Assembly: GCF_014196295.1 (NCBI RefSeq)
Contig: NZ_JACIDK010000003.1
Span: 606,239 to 670,238, forward strand
DNA: 64,000 nt
Source: Phenylobacterium haematophilum
GTDB lineage: Bacteria > Pseudomonadota > Alphaproteobacteria > Caulobacterales > Caulobacteraceae
Direction: 5' to 3'
In this document: positions 17,705 through 26,223 of the stretch, piece by piece
Layout of the letters: each line of letters begins with the position of its first letter
How positions within the stretch are numbered: position 1 is the stretch's first letter
Program-made: the position numbers and the translations under genes
The notes under the pieces: generated by a model
Told to the model about the DNA's origin: nothing
Databases searched by the model: none
What the model saw: only the letters and a program-made list of their open reading frames with translations

Positions 17705-18925
17705 ATGGCCTTGCCGGCGTCACCAACCGTCGAACGCGTGCTTCGTGGGCAGCTCTGCACGGGGTGTGGGCTTTGCGCATCCGTGTCCGAGGGCGCGATC
17801 ACCATGCAGATGACGCCGCCCGGCTATAGCCGGCCGGTGCAGTCCGCGCCGATTTCTTCCCAGGCCGAGCGGGCCATAGCGGGGTCTTGCCCCGGCGCGG
17901 TCGTCGCCGCCTGGGATCGCGATGCGAACATGCATCCCTACTGGGGACCGTGGCGTGGGGTCTGGACCGGCTTCGCCACTGACGAGGCCGTGCGCTTCGA
18001 AGGTTCGTCCGGCGGTGCGATTTCGGCGATCCTGATCCACGCCATCGCCAGCGGCTTTGTAGACCGGGTGGTTCATATCAAGGCTGACCCCGAAAATCCC
18101 ACCGGCAACGTTACGGTCTGTTCGACGACGCCGCAGGAAATTCTGGCTGGCGCTGGTTCGCGCTACACGGCCTCTTCGCCGCTAAGCGGCATCGACGAGG
18201 CGCTGGCCGCCGGCGGGCGCATGGCTTTCGTGGGCAAGCCGTGCGACGTCTCGGCGTTGCGCCGGCTTGCGCTGCACGATCCGCGTGTCGATCAGCACGT
18301 GCCACTGATGCTGTCGTTCTTCTGCGGCGGCATGCCCAGCCATGATGGCGTGCATCGGATCCTGAAGGCGATGGAGGTGTCTTTCGAGGACGTGGCGGCC
18401 TTTCGCTTCCGCGGCCAGGGCTGGCCCGGAACAGCGGCGGCGACCACGCACGACGGCCGGGTGGCGAAAATGTCCTATGCCGACAGTTGGGGCGGCCACC
18501 TCTCGAAGGAAGTTCAGTTCCGTTGCAAGATCTGCCCGGACGCGGTCGGTGGAGCAGCGGACATCGCTTGCGCCGATGCCTGGTATGGCGGTGAAAGCGG
18601 CTATCCGAGCTTCGAAGAACAGGATGGCCGCAGCCTGATCGTGGTGCGCTCGCCGGTGGGCGCCGAGATGTTCCAGCGCGCGGTCGACGACGGCGTCCTG
18701 AGCGCTGAGCCGCTGGAGGTCGGCGAGATCGACCTGATGCAGCCGTCGCAAGCGCGTCGAAAGCGCTTGGTGCGTGCGCGGCTGGGCGCGCTCAGCGCCA
18801 CCTTGCAGCCCAAGCCCGACATGCGGGGCACCGAGGTTTCGACCGCAGCGCGGCTCGCGCCGCCGGCAGAGGCCGCGCGCAATCTGGTTGGAACGATGCG
18901 CCGGGTACTGCTTGGAAAGCGCTAG
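17705..18925 (+). CDS. FrhB-like (coenzyme F420 hydrogenase beta family) Fe-S flavoprotein
   Basis: The 406-residue protein begins with a partial ferredoxin motif (CTGCGLCAS, residues 18-26) and has a second Cys set, FRCKICPD, at about 277-284. In between are the FEGSSGGAISAIL and GKPCDVSALRR segments typical of the FrhB N- and C-terminal domains. The family transfers electrons through FAD and Fe-S centres. Members lacking a hydrogenase partner are common in exopolysaccharide loci beside pyruvyl transferases, as here (one lies 6 kb downstream). A role in reducing or modifying a sugar or its ketal is possible but unproven. The ATG at 17705 has AGGGAAA upstream. It starts the plus-strand export segment, but 134 bp separate it from the next gene. 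Confidence 0.75.
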   Translation: MALPASPTVERVLRGQLCTGCGLCASVSEGAITMQMTPPGYSRPVQSAPISSQAERAIAGSCPGAVVAAWDRDANMHPYWGPWRGVWTGFATDEAVRFEGSSGGAISAILIHAIASGFVDRVVHIKADPENPTGNVTVCSTTPQEILAGAGSRYTASSPLSGIDEALAAGGRMAFVGKPCDVSALRRLALHDPRVDQHVPLMLSFFCGGMPSHDGVHRILKAMEVSFEDVAAFRFRGQGWPGTAAATTHDGRVAKMSYADSWGGHLSKEVQFRCKICPDAVGGAADIACADAWYGGESGYPSFEEQDGRSLIVVRSPVGAEMFQRAVDDGVLSAEPLEVGEIDLMQPSQARRKRLVRARLGALSATLQPKPDMRGTEVSTAARLAPPAEAARNLVGTMRRVLLGKR

Positions 18926-19059
18926 TTAACCGAACTGCTCATCAGCAGATTGTTCACAAACTTCAGCCTACTTTGTTAGTGCACGCGCAAATCGCGGGCG
19001 CTATCTCTCTGAAGGGCTTCGGGCCTGTCAGAAGGCGTTACGAATTGGGGGGCACGCGC

Positions 19060-20247
19060 ATGCATTACGGAAAGATCGTCTGCGGTAGTTTGCTTGGCGT
19101 TGTGGCGTTGGCCACGCCTGCGCTCGCGCAAGAGACGCGAAGCGTCACGTTTGGCGTCCAGGCGACGGTCGTGCACGACAGCAACGTCTCCCGCTCGGAC
19201 GCGGCGACCGCGGCGCTCCGCGGCATCCAGCGAGAGGACACCATCTTCAGTCCCGCGGTGACGGCGGACGTGCTGCTGCCGGTCAGCCGCCAGTCGCTCT
19301 ATCTGCGCGGCAGCGTGGGCTACGACTTCCACGACAAGAACACCCAGCTCGACACCGAGAACCTGGATTTCGAAGGCGGGGCCAACCTGCGCTTCGGTCC
19401 CTGCGAGGGCCAGCTGGGCGGTTCGTTCCACCACGGTCAGGCGAACATTCAGACCGTCACCCTGGTGGACTCCGAGAACGCCATCGACAGCAGCTCGCTG
19501 GGCGCGACCGTCGCCTGCACTCGCGGCGCCGGCCTCGGCGTCACGGCCGCGGCGCACAAGACCTGGTCCGAGAACAGCAACGCCGTTGTGTTCCAAAATG
19601 ATTCAGAGACGTGGGACGGCACCGTCGGCGTGACCTATTCGCGCCCCGCCCTGGGAACGCTCACGGTCTATGCGGGCTACTCGGACACCGATTATCCGAA
19701 CCGCCTCCTGCCGACCTCGGCCAGCGGCTATCAGACCACGACCCTGGGCGTGTCGTTCGAGCGTCGGATCAGCAGCCGCCTGCAGGGCGTCATCAACTAC
19801 GGCTACACCACGGTCGAGACCGACAGCCTGGTGGCCAACAGCGACTTCGAGGGTTCAACCTGGAGCGTTGACCTGATTTATCGCCCGACGACGCGCCTGC
19901 GGACCGAGTTCGGCATGGGCCGTGCGGTCTTGCCCGCCAGCAGCATCGGCGGCCTCTACTCGATCGCGACCAACTATCGCCTTACGGCCGACTACGATCT
20001 TGGCTCGCGAATTGCACTGTCGGCAGGCACGGAGTTCGTGGACACCGAAACGGACGGCTCATTCGCCTCCCTGTTCCCGGTGCTGACGGATTCCCAGAGC
20101 TACGCCGTTTTCGGGGGCATCACGTTTGCGCAAAGCGAGCGGATCCGTTGGAGCCTGAATGCGCGTTACGAGGATCGGGACGCCAACGCCCCGCAGTACA
20201 CCTATGATCGGACTGTCGTCGCGCTGTCGGCGGGGGTCGCGTTTTAA
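19060..20247 (+). CDS. Outer-membrane beta-barrel protein of exosortase/EPS system
   Basis: A 395-residue protein with a clear signal peptide (MHYGKIVCGSLLGVVALATPALAQ). After it come alternating amphipathic strands ending in VVALSAGVAF, with the terminal Phe typical of outer-membrane barrels. In exosortase-type EPS operons a barrel of this kind (EpsL-like) stands next to the Wza-like exporter. The same order here suggests a polysaccharide passage or secretin-like role in the outer membrane. The ATG at 19060 is chosen because it starts the signal peptide and has GGGGGG upstream. It is followed after 18 bp by the Wza-like gene, so it is first in an operon running to EpsI. Confidence 0.7.
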   Translation: MHYGKIVCGSLLGVVALATPALAQETRSVTFGVQATVVHDSNVSRSDAATAALRGIQREDTIFSPAVTADVLLPVSRQSLYLRGSVGYDFHDKNTQLDTENLDFEGGANLRFGPCEGQLGGSFHHGQANIQTVTLVDSENAIDSSSLGATVACTRGAGLGVTAAAHKTWSENSNAVVFQNDSETWDGTVGVTYSRPALGTLTVYAGYSDTDYPNRLLPTSASGYQTTTLGVSFERRISSRLQGVINYGYTTVETDSLVANSDFEGSTWSVDLIYRPTTRLRTEFGMGRAVLPASSIGGLYSIATNYRLTADYDLGSRIALSAGTEFVDTETDGSFASLFPVLTDSQSYAVFGGITFAQSERIRWSLNARYEDRDANAPQYTYDRTVVALSAGVAF

Positions 20248-20265
20248 TCGGACTGAGGCCTGACC

Positions 20266-21123
20266 ATGCGCAATAGCCTGCTCAAACTGATCGTCGTCAT
20301 CGGGACTGCTCTCGCCGTGCCGCTGAGCGCGCAGGCGCAGGCGACCAATCCTGCGGCAGGTCCGGCGATGGCTCCGGCCGTCGGCCCGTCGATGGCTGCG
20401 CCCGACGCGCAGCCGGCGCCGTCGCCCGACTACATCCTCGGCGCCGACGATGTGGTCGATGTCGAGGTGCTGGGCCGGGCCGACTTCAAGACCCGCGCGC
20501 GCATCGGGGCCGACGGCACCATCCAGCTGCCGCTGATCGGGCGTATCGCGGCCGGCGATCGTACGGCCCGCGCCCTGAGCGAACAGGTGCGCGCGGCGTT
20601 GCAGGCTGGCGGCTACTTCGCCAGCCCGATCGTCAATGTGGAAGTGGTCTCCTACTCCAGCCGCTACGTCACCGTCCTAGGCGCGGTCACCTCGCCGGGC
20701 TTGGTCACGGTCAATCGTTCCTACCGGCTGTCGGAAATCCTGGCGCGGGTCGGCGGCGTCAACGCTGCCGGCGCGGACTACATCGTCCTGCGTCCCGCGG
20801 ACGGTAGCGCCGAGAAGCGCCTGCTGATCAAGGATCTGGCGACGGGCGACCTGTCGCAGGACCCGGTCGTTGCGGCCGGCGACAAGATCTTCGCCCCGCA
20901 AGCCGAGCTCTTCTACATCAGCGGCCAGGTCAATTCGCCGGGATCGTACCCGGTGGCCACGGGGCTCACCTATCGTCTGGCGATCGCCAAGGCCGGAGGC
21001 CTTGGGCCGGCGGGTTCCGACCGCCGTCTGCAGGTCACCCGTGCGGGCACGAAACTGAAGGTCAATCTCGACGACAAGGTCGAGCCGGGCGACGTGATCG
21101 TCATCGGCGAGCGTTTGTTCTAA
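20266..21123 (+). CDS. Wza/HfsD-like polysaccharide export protein
   Basis: The 285-residue protein has a signal peptide (to about residue 25, AQAQ) without a lipobox. A Pro/Ala-rich spacer leads to a Poly_export domain from about residue 55 (PDYILGADDVVDVEVLG, GTIQLPLIGRI), and then SLBB-type domains (VTVLGAVTSPGLVTV and FYISGQVNSPGSYPV). These proteins form the outer-membrane channel for capsule or EPS export, in contact with the PCP protein encoded next. Missing the lipid anchor is unusual compared with E. coli Wza. The end of the gene is 27 bp before the PCP gene. Confidence 0.9.
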   Translation: MRNSLLKLIVVIGTALAVPLSAQAQATNPAAGPAMAPAVGPSMAAPDAQPAPSPDYILGADDVVDVEVLGRADFKTRARIGADGTIQLPLIGRIAAGDRTARALSEQVRAALQAGGYFASPIVNVEVVSYSSRYVTVLGAVTSPGLVTVNRSYRLSEILARVGGVNAAGADYIVLRPADGSAEKRLLIKDLATGDLSQDPVVAAGDKIFAPQAELFYISGQVNSPGSYPVATGLTYRLAIAKAGGLGPAGSDRRLQVTRAGTKLKVNLDDKVEPGDVIVIGERLF

Positions 21124-21150
21124 GGCGGCTTTGGGGGCCGGAGACAGGCA

Positions 21151-22491
21151 ATGAGCATTATTCAGTTCCTGCGGATCCTCTGGGCCCGGCGTTGGGTCAC
21201 CGTCGCCGCGACCATCAGCTGCGTGCTTGGCGCGTTCATCGTCACCCTGATCGTCCCGCCGCGGTATTCGGCATATTCGCGGGTCATGATGGACTTGGTG
21301 AAGCCGGACCCCGTGACCGGTCAGGTCACCGCCGCTCCCAGCTTCGCGCGCGCCTATACCAAGACCCAGATCGAGCTGATCAAGGACTATCGGGTCGCCG
21401 GCCAGGTGGTCGAAGACCTCGGCTGGTTGCAAGACCCCAATCTGATCACCCAGTACGACATGCGTGGACCGGGCGATGACCGCGACTTCCGGCGCTGGGC
21501 CGCACAGCGCGTGATCGACGGGACCGGCGCCTCCCTGATCGAGGGGAGCAATATCCTCGAGATCAGCTACACCTCGAACTCTCCGGAATCGGCGCGCACC
21601 GTCGCCGACGCGCTGCGCAAGGCCTACATCGACACCAGCCTGGCCTTCCGTCGCGAGTCCGCTCGCCGCACGGCCGAGTGGTACGAGGCCCAGGCCGAGA
21701 AGGCCAAGACCGTGCTGGTCTCGGCCGAAGCGGCCAAGACCGCCTACGAAAAGCAGACCGGTATCGTGCTGCAGGATGGCGGTCCCGACATCGAAAGCGC
21801 CAAGCTGAGCGCGCTGGCGGCGGCCTCGGCCGCCTCCGCCGCGCCGGTGATCGCCGGCCCGTCGGCTTCGGCCCTGCAACTGGCTCAGATCGACGCCTCG
21901 ATCGCCCAGGCTTCACGGGTGCTGGGTCCGAACCACCCCGATCTGATCGCGATGCGTCAGCAACGCACGGTCATGGCCCAGCAGGTCGCCCAGGAGCGGT
22001 CCGCCGTCGGCGCCATGGCCGGGGCCAGCGCGGTCAGCGCCGGCGCCCTGGAGCGCCAGAAGAACAAGGTCATCGGTCAGCGTGATCAGGTCGAGCGCCT
22101 GCGTCAGCTGCAGGCTGAGGTCGATCTGCGCCGCTCGCAGTTCGAAAAGGCTGCGGCCCGCACCGCCGAACTACGCCAGGAGGCCGAGGTCGGCGAGACC
22201 AACCTCGTACCGCTCGGCAGCGCGGTGACCCCCCAGAGCCCCAGCTTCCCCAACATGCCGCTGATTATGTTCGGCGCGCTGGGCTTCGGCCTCGGCTTCG
22301 GGGTGCTGGTGTCGCTGCTCATCGAGCTTTTCGGCCGGCGCGTCCGCGGCGCCGAGGACGTCACAGCCATCATCGACGCGCCGCTGCTGGCGGTGATCGC
22401 CGGGCCGCACAAGCCGCCCACCTTCCTGGGCTTCTCGCTGCCGACCGGCGGCGCCCGGGGAGCGGCGCGCCGCAAATTTGCGAACGCATGA
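21151..22491 (+). CDS. Wzz/GumC-like polysaccharide co-polymerase (chain-length determinant)
   Basis: A 446-residue inner-membrane protein. One membrane segment lies at about residues 14-38 (WARRWVTVAATISCVLGAFIVTLI), a second near 370-390 (MFGALGFGLGFGVLVSLLIELFG). A long periplasmic coiled-coil region lies between, with Ala/Gln-rich heptads. The N-terminal Wzz domain ends with the usual PPRYSAYSRVMMD strand. It links the polymerase to the outer-membrane exporter and sets chain length. The kinase-like gene overlaps its stop (ATGA), the arrangement found when a Wzc-type protein is split in two. Confidence 0.88.
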   Translation: MSIIQFLRILWARRWVTVAATISCVLGAFIVTLIVPPRYSAYSRVMMDLVKPDPVTGQVTAAPSFARAYTKTQIELIKDYRVAGQVVEDLGWLQDPNLITQYDMRGPGDDRDFRRWAAQRVIDGTGASLIEGSNILEISYTSNSPESARTVADALRKAYIDTSLAFRRESARRTAEWYEAQAEKAKTVLVSAEAAKTAYEKQTGIVLQDGGPDIESAKLSALAAASAASAAPVIAGPSASALQLAQIDASIAQASRVLGPNHPDLIAMRQQRTVMAQQVAQERSAVGAMAGASAVSAGALERQKNKVIGQRDQVERLRQLQAEVDLRRSQFEKAAARTAELRQEAEVGETNLVPLGSAVTPQSPSFPNMPLIMFGALGFGLGFGVLVSLLIELFGRRVRGAEDVTAIIDAPLLAVIAGPHKPPTFLGFSLPTGGARGAARRKFANA

Positions 22492-23219
22492 TCAGGGAAA
22501 CGCAAGTGCCTCGGACAAATGAAGCCGCCCCCATCGGCGGAGCCCCGATCGGCGCGCCTGAGACGCCCAAGGGCGGGGAGGGTGCGTTCAGCTTCTCGCC
22601 TTCCGTGGTGAGCCTGTCGGCGCCGCATGGCGAGCAGGCCGAAGCCATTCGCACCCTGCGCACGCACATCATGGCCCAGCACGTGGACGACGGTCGTCGC
22701 GGCTTGGCGATCTGCGGGCCGAGCATCGGCGTGGGTTGTACATTCACTGCGGTCAATCTGGCCGTCGCGCTGTCGCAGATCGGCGTCAACACGCTGCTCA
22801 TCGATGGCGACCTGCGTCGCCCGACCGTCCAAGACCTGATCCGCCCGGCCAAGCCGGTGATCGGCCTTCGCCAGGCGCTGAGCTCGGAGGAGCCGCTGGA
22901 TGGCGTCATCCAGTCAGCCGTTTTGCCTGACCTGTCGGTGATGTACTCCGGCGGCGCTGCGCCGGACGCTCAGGAGCTGCTGGCGAGCGACCGGTTCAAG
23001 GATCTGGTCGATCAGCAGTTGCGCGATTTCGATATGACGATCATCGACACGCCGGCGGCGAACAGCTGCGCGGACGCGCGTCGTATCAGCACGGTCGTCG
23101 GCTACAGCCTGATTGTGGTTCGGCGCAACCGCAGCTTCATCGGCGACATGCAGGTCCTGGCCGCTCAACTGAATGAAGACCGCGCCCGGATCGTCGGCAC
23201 GGTGATGAACGAAGGCTGA
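22488..23219 (+). CDS. BY-kinase-like P-loop protein with altered Walker A
   Basis: A 243-residue protein of the CpsD/CapB tyrosine autokinase fold. It is encoded in ATGA overlap with its co-polymerase partner. The Walker A' strand (LLIDGDLRRP) and Walker B strand (MTIIDTPA) are normal. The Walker A loop, however, reads GPSIGVGCTF: the Lys that contacts the ATP phosphates is Cys (TGT at 22735-22740 region). There is also no Tyr-rich tail; the protein ends VGTVMNEG. So autokinase activity is doubtful, and a structural role in assembling the export complex is more likely. The first 60 residues are Pro/Gly-rich and probably disordered. Confidence 0.82.
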   Translation: MIRETQVPRTNEAAPIGGAPIGAPETPKGGEGAFSFSPSVVSLSAPHGEQAEAIRTLRTHIMAQHVDDGRRGLAICGPSIGVGCTFTAVNLAVALSQIGVNTLLIDGDLRRPTVQDLIRPAKPVIGLRQALSSEEPLDGVIQSAVLPDLSVMYSGGAAPDAQELLASDRFKDLVDQQLRDFDMTIIDTPAANSCADARRISTVVGYSLIVVRRNRSFIGDMQVLAAQLNEDRARIVGTVMNEG

Positions 23220-23222
23220 TCC

Positions 23223-24098
23223 GTGGCGTCAGCAGTATCAGAAAACGCGCCGCGTTCCCGGTTCGCGATCACCCCGGCTTGGGTGGTCGCTCTCGGTATG
23301 GCGCTGCTGGCGGTCCCGACCATCGCAACCTTGGGCGAACAGGTCTGGTCGAAGGAATCCGGGGCCCATGGCCCGATCGTCCTGGTCACTGGCCTCTGGC
23401 TGCTGTGGCGCAAGCGCGACGAGATGCTGGCCGCGGCCGCGCCCGGCAGCGACTGGCTGACCATTCCGGCCATGGCCGCGTCGCTGGCGCTCTACATCTT
23501 CGGCCGCGCCTATGACTTCATCAGCCTCGAGGTGGTCGGTCTGTACGGCGTCGGGGTTTCGCTGCTGTACGCATGTTTCGGCCTGCGGGTGCTGCTGACC
23601 AACTGGTTCCCACTGCTTTACCTGGGCTTCCTGGTTCCGCCGCCCGGCTGGTTCATGGATGGCGTCACCGCGCCGCTCAAGCTGTTCGTGTCGTTCGCCG
23701 CCACCGAAGGGCTGCAGGCCGTCGGCATTCCGGTCTTCCGCGAAGGCGTCACACTGATGATCGGCCACTACCAGCTGCTCGTAGAGGACGCTTGCTCGGG
23801 CATGAACTCGATCACCGGCCTCGTGGCGATCAGCCTGTTCTATATCTACCTGCTGCGTAACGCTTCGTGGCGCTACTCGCTGTTCCTGGTCGCGCTGGTG
23901 ATCCCGATCGCCATCGTCGCCAACATCATCCGGATCGTAACCCTGGTGTTGCTGACCTACTTCTTCGGCGACGCCGTGGCGCAAGGCTTCCTGCATATGG
24001 CCGCCGGGATATTCCTTTTCGTGACGGCGCTGCTGCTGGTCTTCGCGGTCGACCACCTGATGTCGCGTCTGCTGAAGCTGAAGGGAGCGGCGGCATGA
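23223..24098 (+). CDS. Exosortase (XrtA/EpsH family)
   Basis: A 291-residue protein with about eight membrane helices. The three catalytic residues of exosortases are visible in order: Cys in EDACSGMNS (about residue 193), Arg in ANIIRIVTL (about 237) and His in FLHMAAGIF (about 260). Exosortases cleave and re-attach proteins with a C-terminal PEP-CTERM-like signal. In EPS loci they are linked to export of the polymer or of matrix proteins. The start is GTG, 3 nt after the previous stop. The stop overlaps the EpsI gene (ATGA). No target protein with a matching C-terminal signal was found in this window. Confidence 0.9.
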   Translation: MASAVSENAPRSRFAITPAWVVALGMALLAVPTIATLGEQVWSKESGAHGPIVLVTGLWLLWRKRDEMLAAAAPGSDWLTIPAMAASLALYIFGRAYDFISLEVVGLYGVGVSLLYACFGLRVLLTNWFPLLYLGFLVPPPGWFMDGVTAPLKLFVSFAATEGLQAVGIPVFREGVTLMIGHYQLLVEDACSGMNSITGLVAISLFYIYLLRNASWRYSLFLVALVIPIAIVANIIRIVTLVLLTYFFGDAVAQGFLHMAAGIFLFVTALLLVFAVDHLMSRLLKLKGAAA

Positions 24099-24790
24099 TC
24101 GGGCGTCGCGAACTGCTGTTCCTGGGCGCCTGCGCCGGGGCGGCGGGCGTCTCCTATGGGCTCAAACCGCGCCATCGGCTGAGCCTGGTCAAGTCGGGCG
24201 ACAAGATCGACGCGATCGTTCCCGTGCGCTTTGGCCAATGGTCCTCGGAAGAGAGCGACGGCCTGGTGCAGCCCAACACCGAAGGCCTGGCCGCGACGCT
24301 CTATAGCGAGATGGTCAGCCGCATCTATCGCGACCTGGAGACCGACGAGCAGATCATGATGCTGATCGCCTATGGGGACACCCAGAGCGATTTGCTGCAA
24401 CTGCACCGGCCGGAATCCTGCTATCCGGCCCTGGGTTTCGAACTGCAGTCGGTCCGGGCCGGGGAAATGGCGTTGCCTGGCGGCGCGGAGCTGCCGGTCC
24501 GCCGGATCGTCGCCAAGGGCGCGGACCGGGTCGAGTACGTCACCTACTGGACGCGCATGGGCGAGTACCTGCCCAAGAGCGCCGGCGACCAGCGCTCAGT
24601 ACGCCTGAAAACGGCGATGGAAGGCTATGTGCCTGACGGCGTGCTGGTGCGGTTCTCGGCGCTCGGCTCGGACCCAAAGGCCGCGTTCAGTCTGATCGAC
24701 CGATTCGTGCCGGCGCTGCTGGCCGCGACTCCGGCTGCGCGGCGCAATGCGCTGATCGGAACGCAGCTGGCGAAAGCCATAAAAGCCTGA
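24095..24790 (+). CDS. EpsI domain protein (exosortase partner)
   Basis: The 231-residue protein has an N-terminal membrane-anchor or twin-Arg-like start (MIGRRELLFLGACAGAAG). A periplasmic domain follows with FGQWSSEES, QLHRPESCYPALGFELQS and YVTYWTRMG segments that mark the EpsI/methanolan-synthesis family. The conserved Cys in ESCYP is family-typical. EpsI is found fused to or beside exosortases and is needed for EPS production in methylotrophs; its chemistry is not known. The ATG overlaps the exosortase stop, so the two are translationally coupled. It ends the operon started at 19060, with 100 bp before the next gene. Confidence 0.87.
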   Translation: MIGRRELLFLGACAGAAGVSYGLKPRHRLSLVKSGDKIDAIVPVRFGQWSSEESDGLVQPNTEGLAATLYSEMVSRIYRDLETDEQIMMLIAYGDTQSDLLQLHRPESCYPALGFELQSVRAGEMALPGGAELPVRRIVAKGADRVEYVTYWTRMGEYLPKSAGDQRSVRLKTAMEGYVPDGVLVRFSALGSDPKAAFSLIDRFVPALLAATPAARRNALIGTQLAKAIKA

Positions 24791-24892
24791 CGCCGGCGAC
24801 GGTGCTTGGCCGGCAGGGCGACAATATCGGGGGGGGCGGAGACGCTCGGGTGCGGCGCACTTGCTGAAGCCGCGGTAGTACTGGAGTTGAGA

Positions 24893-26077
24893 GTGAACGC
24901 GATGGCGGACAAGGCGATCAAGATCGGCCTGCTGTGGCACTCGCCGAACTCCGGCAACCTCGGCGTTGGGGCGTTGACGGTCGCCAACATGGCGATCGCG
25001 CGTACGGTGGCGACGGAGATGGGCCTCACGCCGCGTTTCACGATCATCGGCATGCGGGACGACGGGGCGGTGTACGTGTCGCCGACCGAGGCGGATCTGT
25101 TCGTCGTAAGCACCCGCACCCTTCTGGATCCCAGCGGGGCGCTGCGTGTCATCGCCGATCAGGACTGCATTCTGGACATCGGCGCCGGCGACAGCTTCGC
25201 CGACATCTACGGTCTGCGCCGATTCATGTTCCTGTGGCTGACCAAGATGCAGGCGCTGGCCGCGCGTACGCCGCTGGTCCTGTCGCCGCAGACGATCGGT
25301 CCGTTTACGAGATCGCCTTATCGTCAGATGGCGTCGGTGGCCCTCAAGCGGGCCGACAGCGTGTTGGCCCGCGACCAGGCCTCGCTCGACGCGCTTCGCG
25401 GCCTGGCACCGGCCGCCAAGGGCGCCCTGTCGGTCGATGTGGCGTTCGCCTTGCCCTATGTCGACCGCAGCGCAGAGCGGGGCGGCGCACGTCTGCGGCT
25501 CGGCGTGAACGTGTCCGGACTGCTTTTCAATGAGGCCGAGAGCGGCCGGAACCGCTTCGGGCTTAGCGTCGACTACGCTGATCTGATGCGCCGGTTCATC
25601 GGCCGTGCCGCGGCCCGCGACGACGTCGAGGTTCACCTCATCCCGCACGCCACCGCCGACGCCTACGCCTGGGATGACGATGGCCGGATCGCGGACAAAC
25701 TTGCGACTGAATTCCCCGCCACGGTGAGGGTTGGGAACTTCACAAATCCTTCCGACGCTAAGTCTTATATTTCCAGCCTCGACTTCCTGGTCGCCGGCCG
25801 GATGCATGCTTGTATCGGAGCGTTTTCATCGGGTACGCCCGTCGTGCCGGTCGCCTACAGTCGAAAGTTCAGCGGGTTGTTCGGATTGCTGGCGTACAAG
25901 TGGATGATCCCCACCTCGGGCATCGATGTCGAGGAGGCGCTGGGGTACCTTGAGGACTGTCTTGATCGGCGGAAGGAGCTGGCGGCCGATATCGTCGCCG
26001 GAATGCGTGAGGTGGATGACCTGCTCGGCGTCTATCGGGCGGAGCTTCGCCGAACCTTCGAAGCGGCTGCGGCCTGA
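24893..26077 (+). CDS. Polysaccharide pyruvyl transferase family protein
   Basis: About 394 residues. The N-terminus reads KIGLLWHSPNSGNLGVGALTVAN, the 'GNxGD'-type opening of the CsaB/ExoV family in a variant form. Later come DCILDIGAGDSFADIYG, PLVLSPQTIGPF and, near the C-terminus, FLVAGRMHACIGAFSSGTPVVPVAYSRKF, the RxHxxIxAxxxGxP signature that binds phosphoenolpyruvate. Such enzymes add pyruvate ketals to sugars, giving the polymer a negative charge. I choose the GTG at 24893 because GGAG is 6 nt upstream; ATG 24902 is possible. The FrhB-like protein at 17.7 kb is a frequent genomic partner. Confidence 0.85.
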   Translation: MNAMADKAIKIGLLWHSPNSGNLGVGALTVANMAIARTVATEMGLTPRFTIIGMRDDGAVYVSPTEADLFVVSTRTLLDPSGALRVIADQDCILDIGAGDSFADIYGLRRFMFLWLTKMQALAARTPLVLSPQTIGPFTRSPYRQMASVALKRADSVLARDQASLDALRGLAPAAKGALSVDVAFALPYVDRSAERGGARLRLGVNVSGLLFNEAESGRNRFGLSVDYADLMRRFIGRAAARDDVEVHLIPHATADAYAWDDDGRIADKLATEFPATVRVGNFTNPSDAKSYISSLDFLVAGRMHACIGAFSSGTPVVPVAYSRKFSGLFGLLAYKWMIPTSGIDVEEALGYLEDCLDRRKELAADIVAGMREVDDLLGVYRAELRRTFEAAAA

Positions 26078-26223
26078 GTAAGCTCGGCCTCCAACGTCGG
26101 CGAGCGCCGACGACGGGGCGGGTGAGGTGCCAGCTGCGGGGTGCGGCTGGGTAGATGCAAGATTGAGGGCGCGTCATTCGCCAAGGCACGAGAGCATATG
26201 TCGCCGCGTCCGTAATCGCGCAG

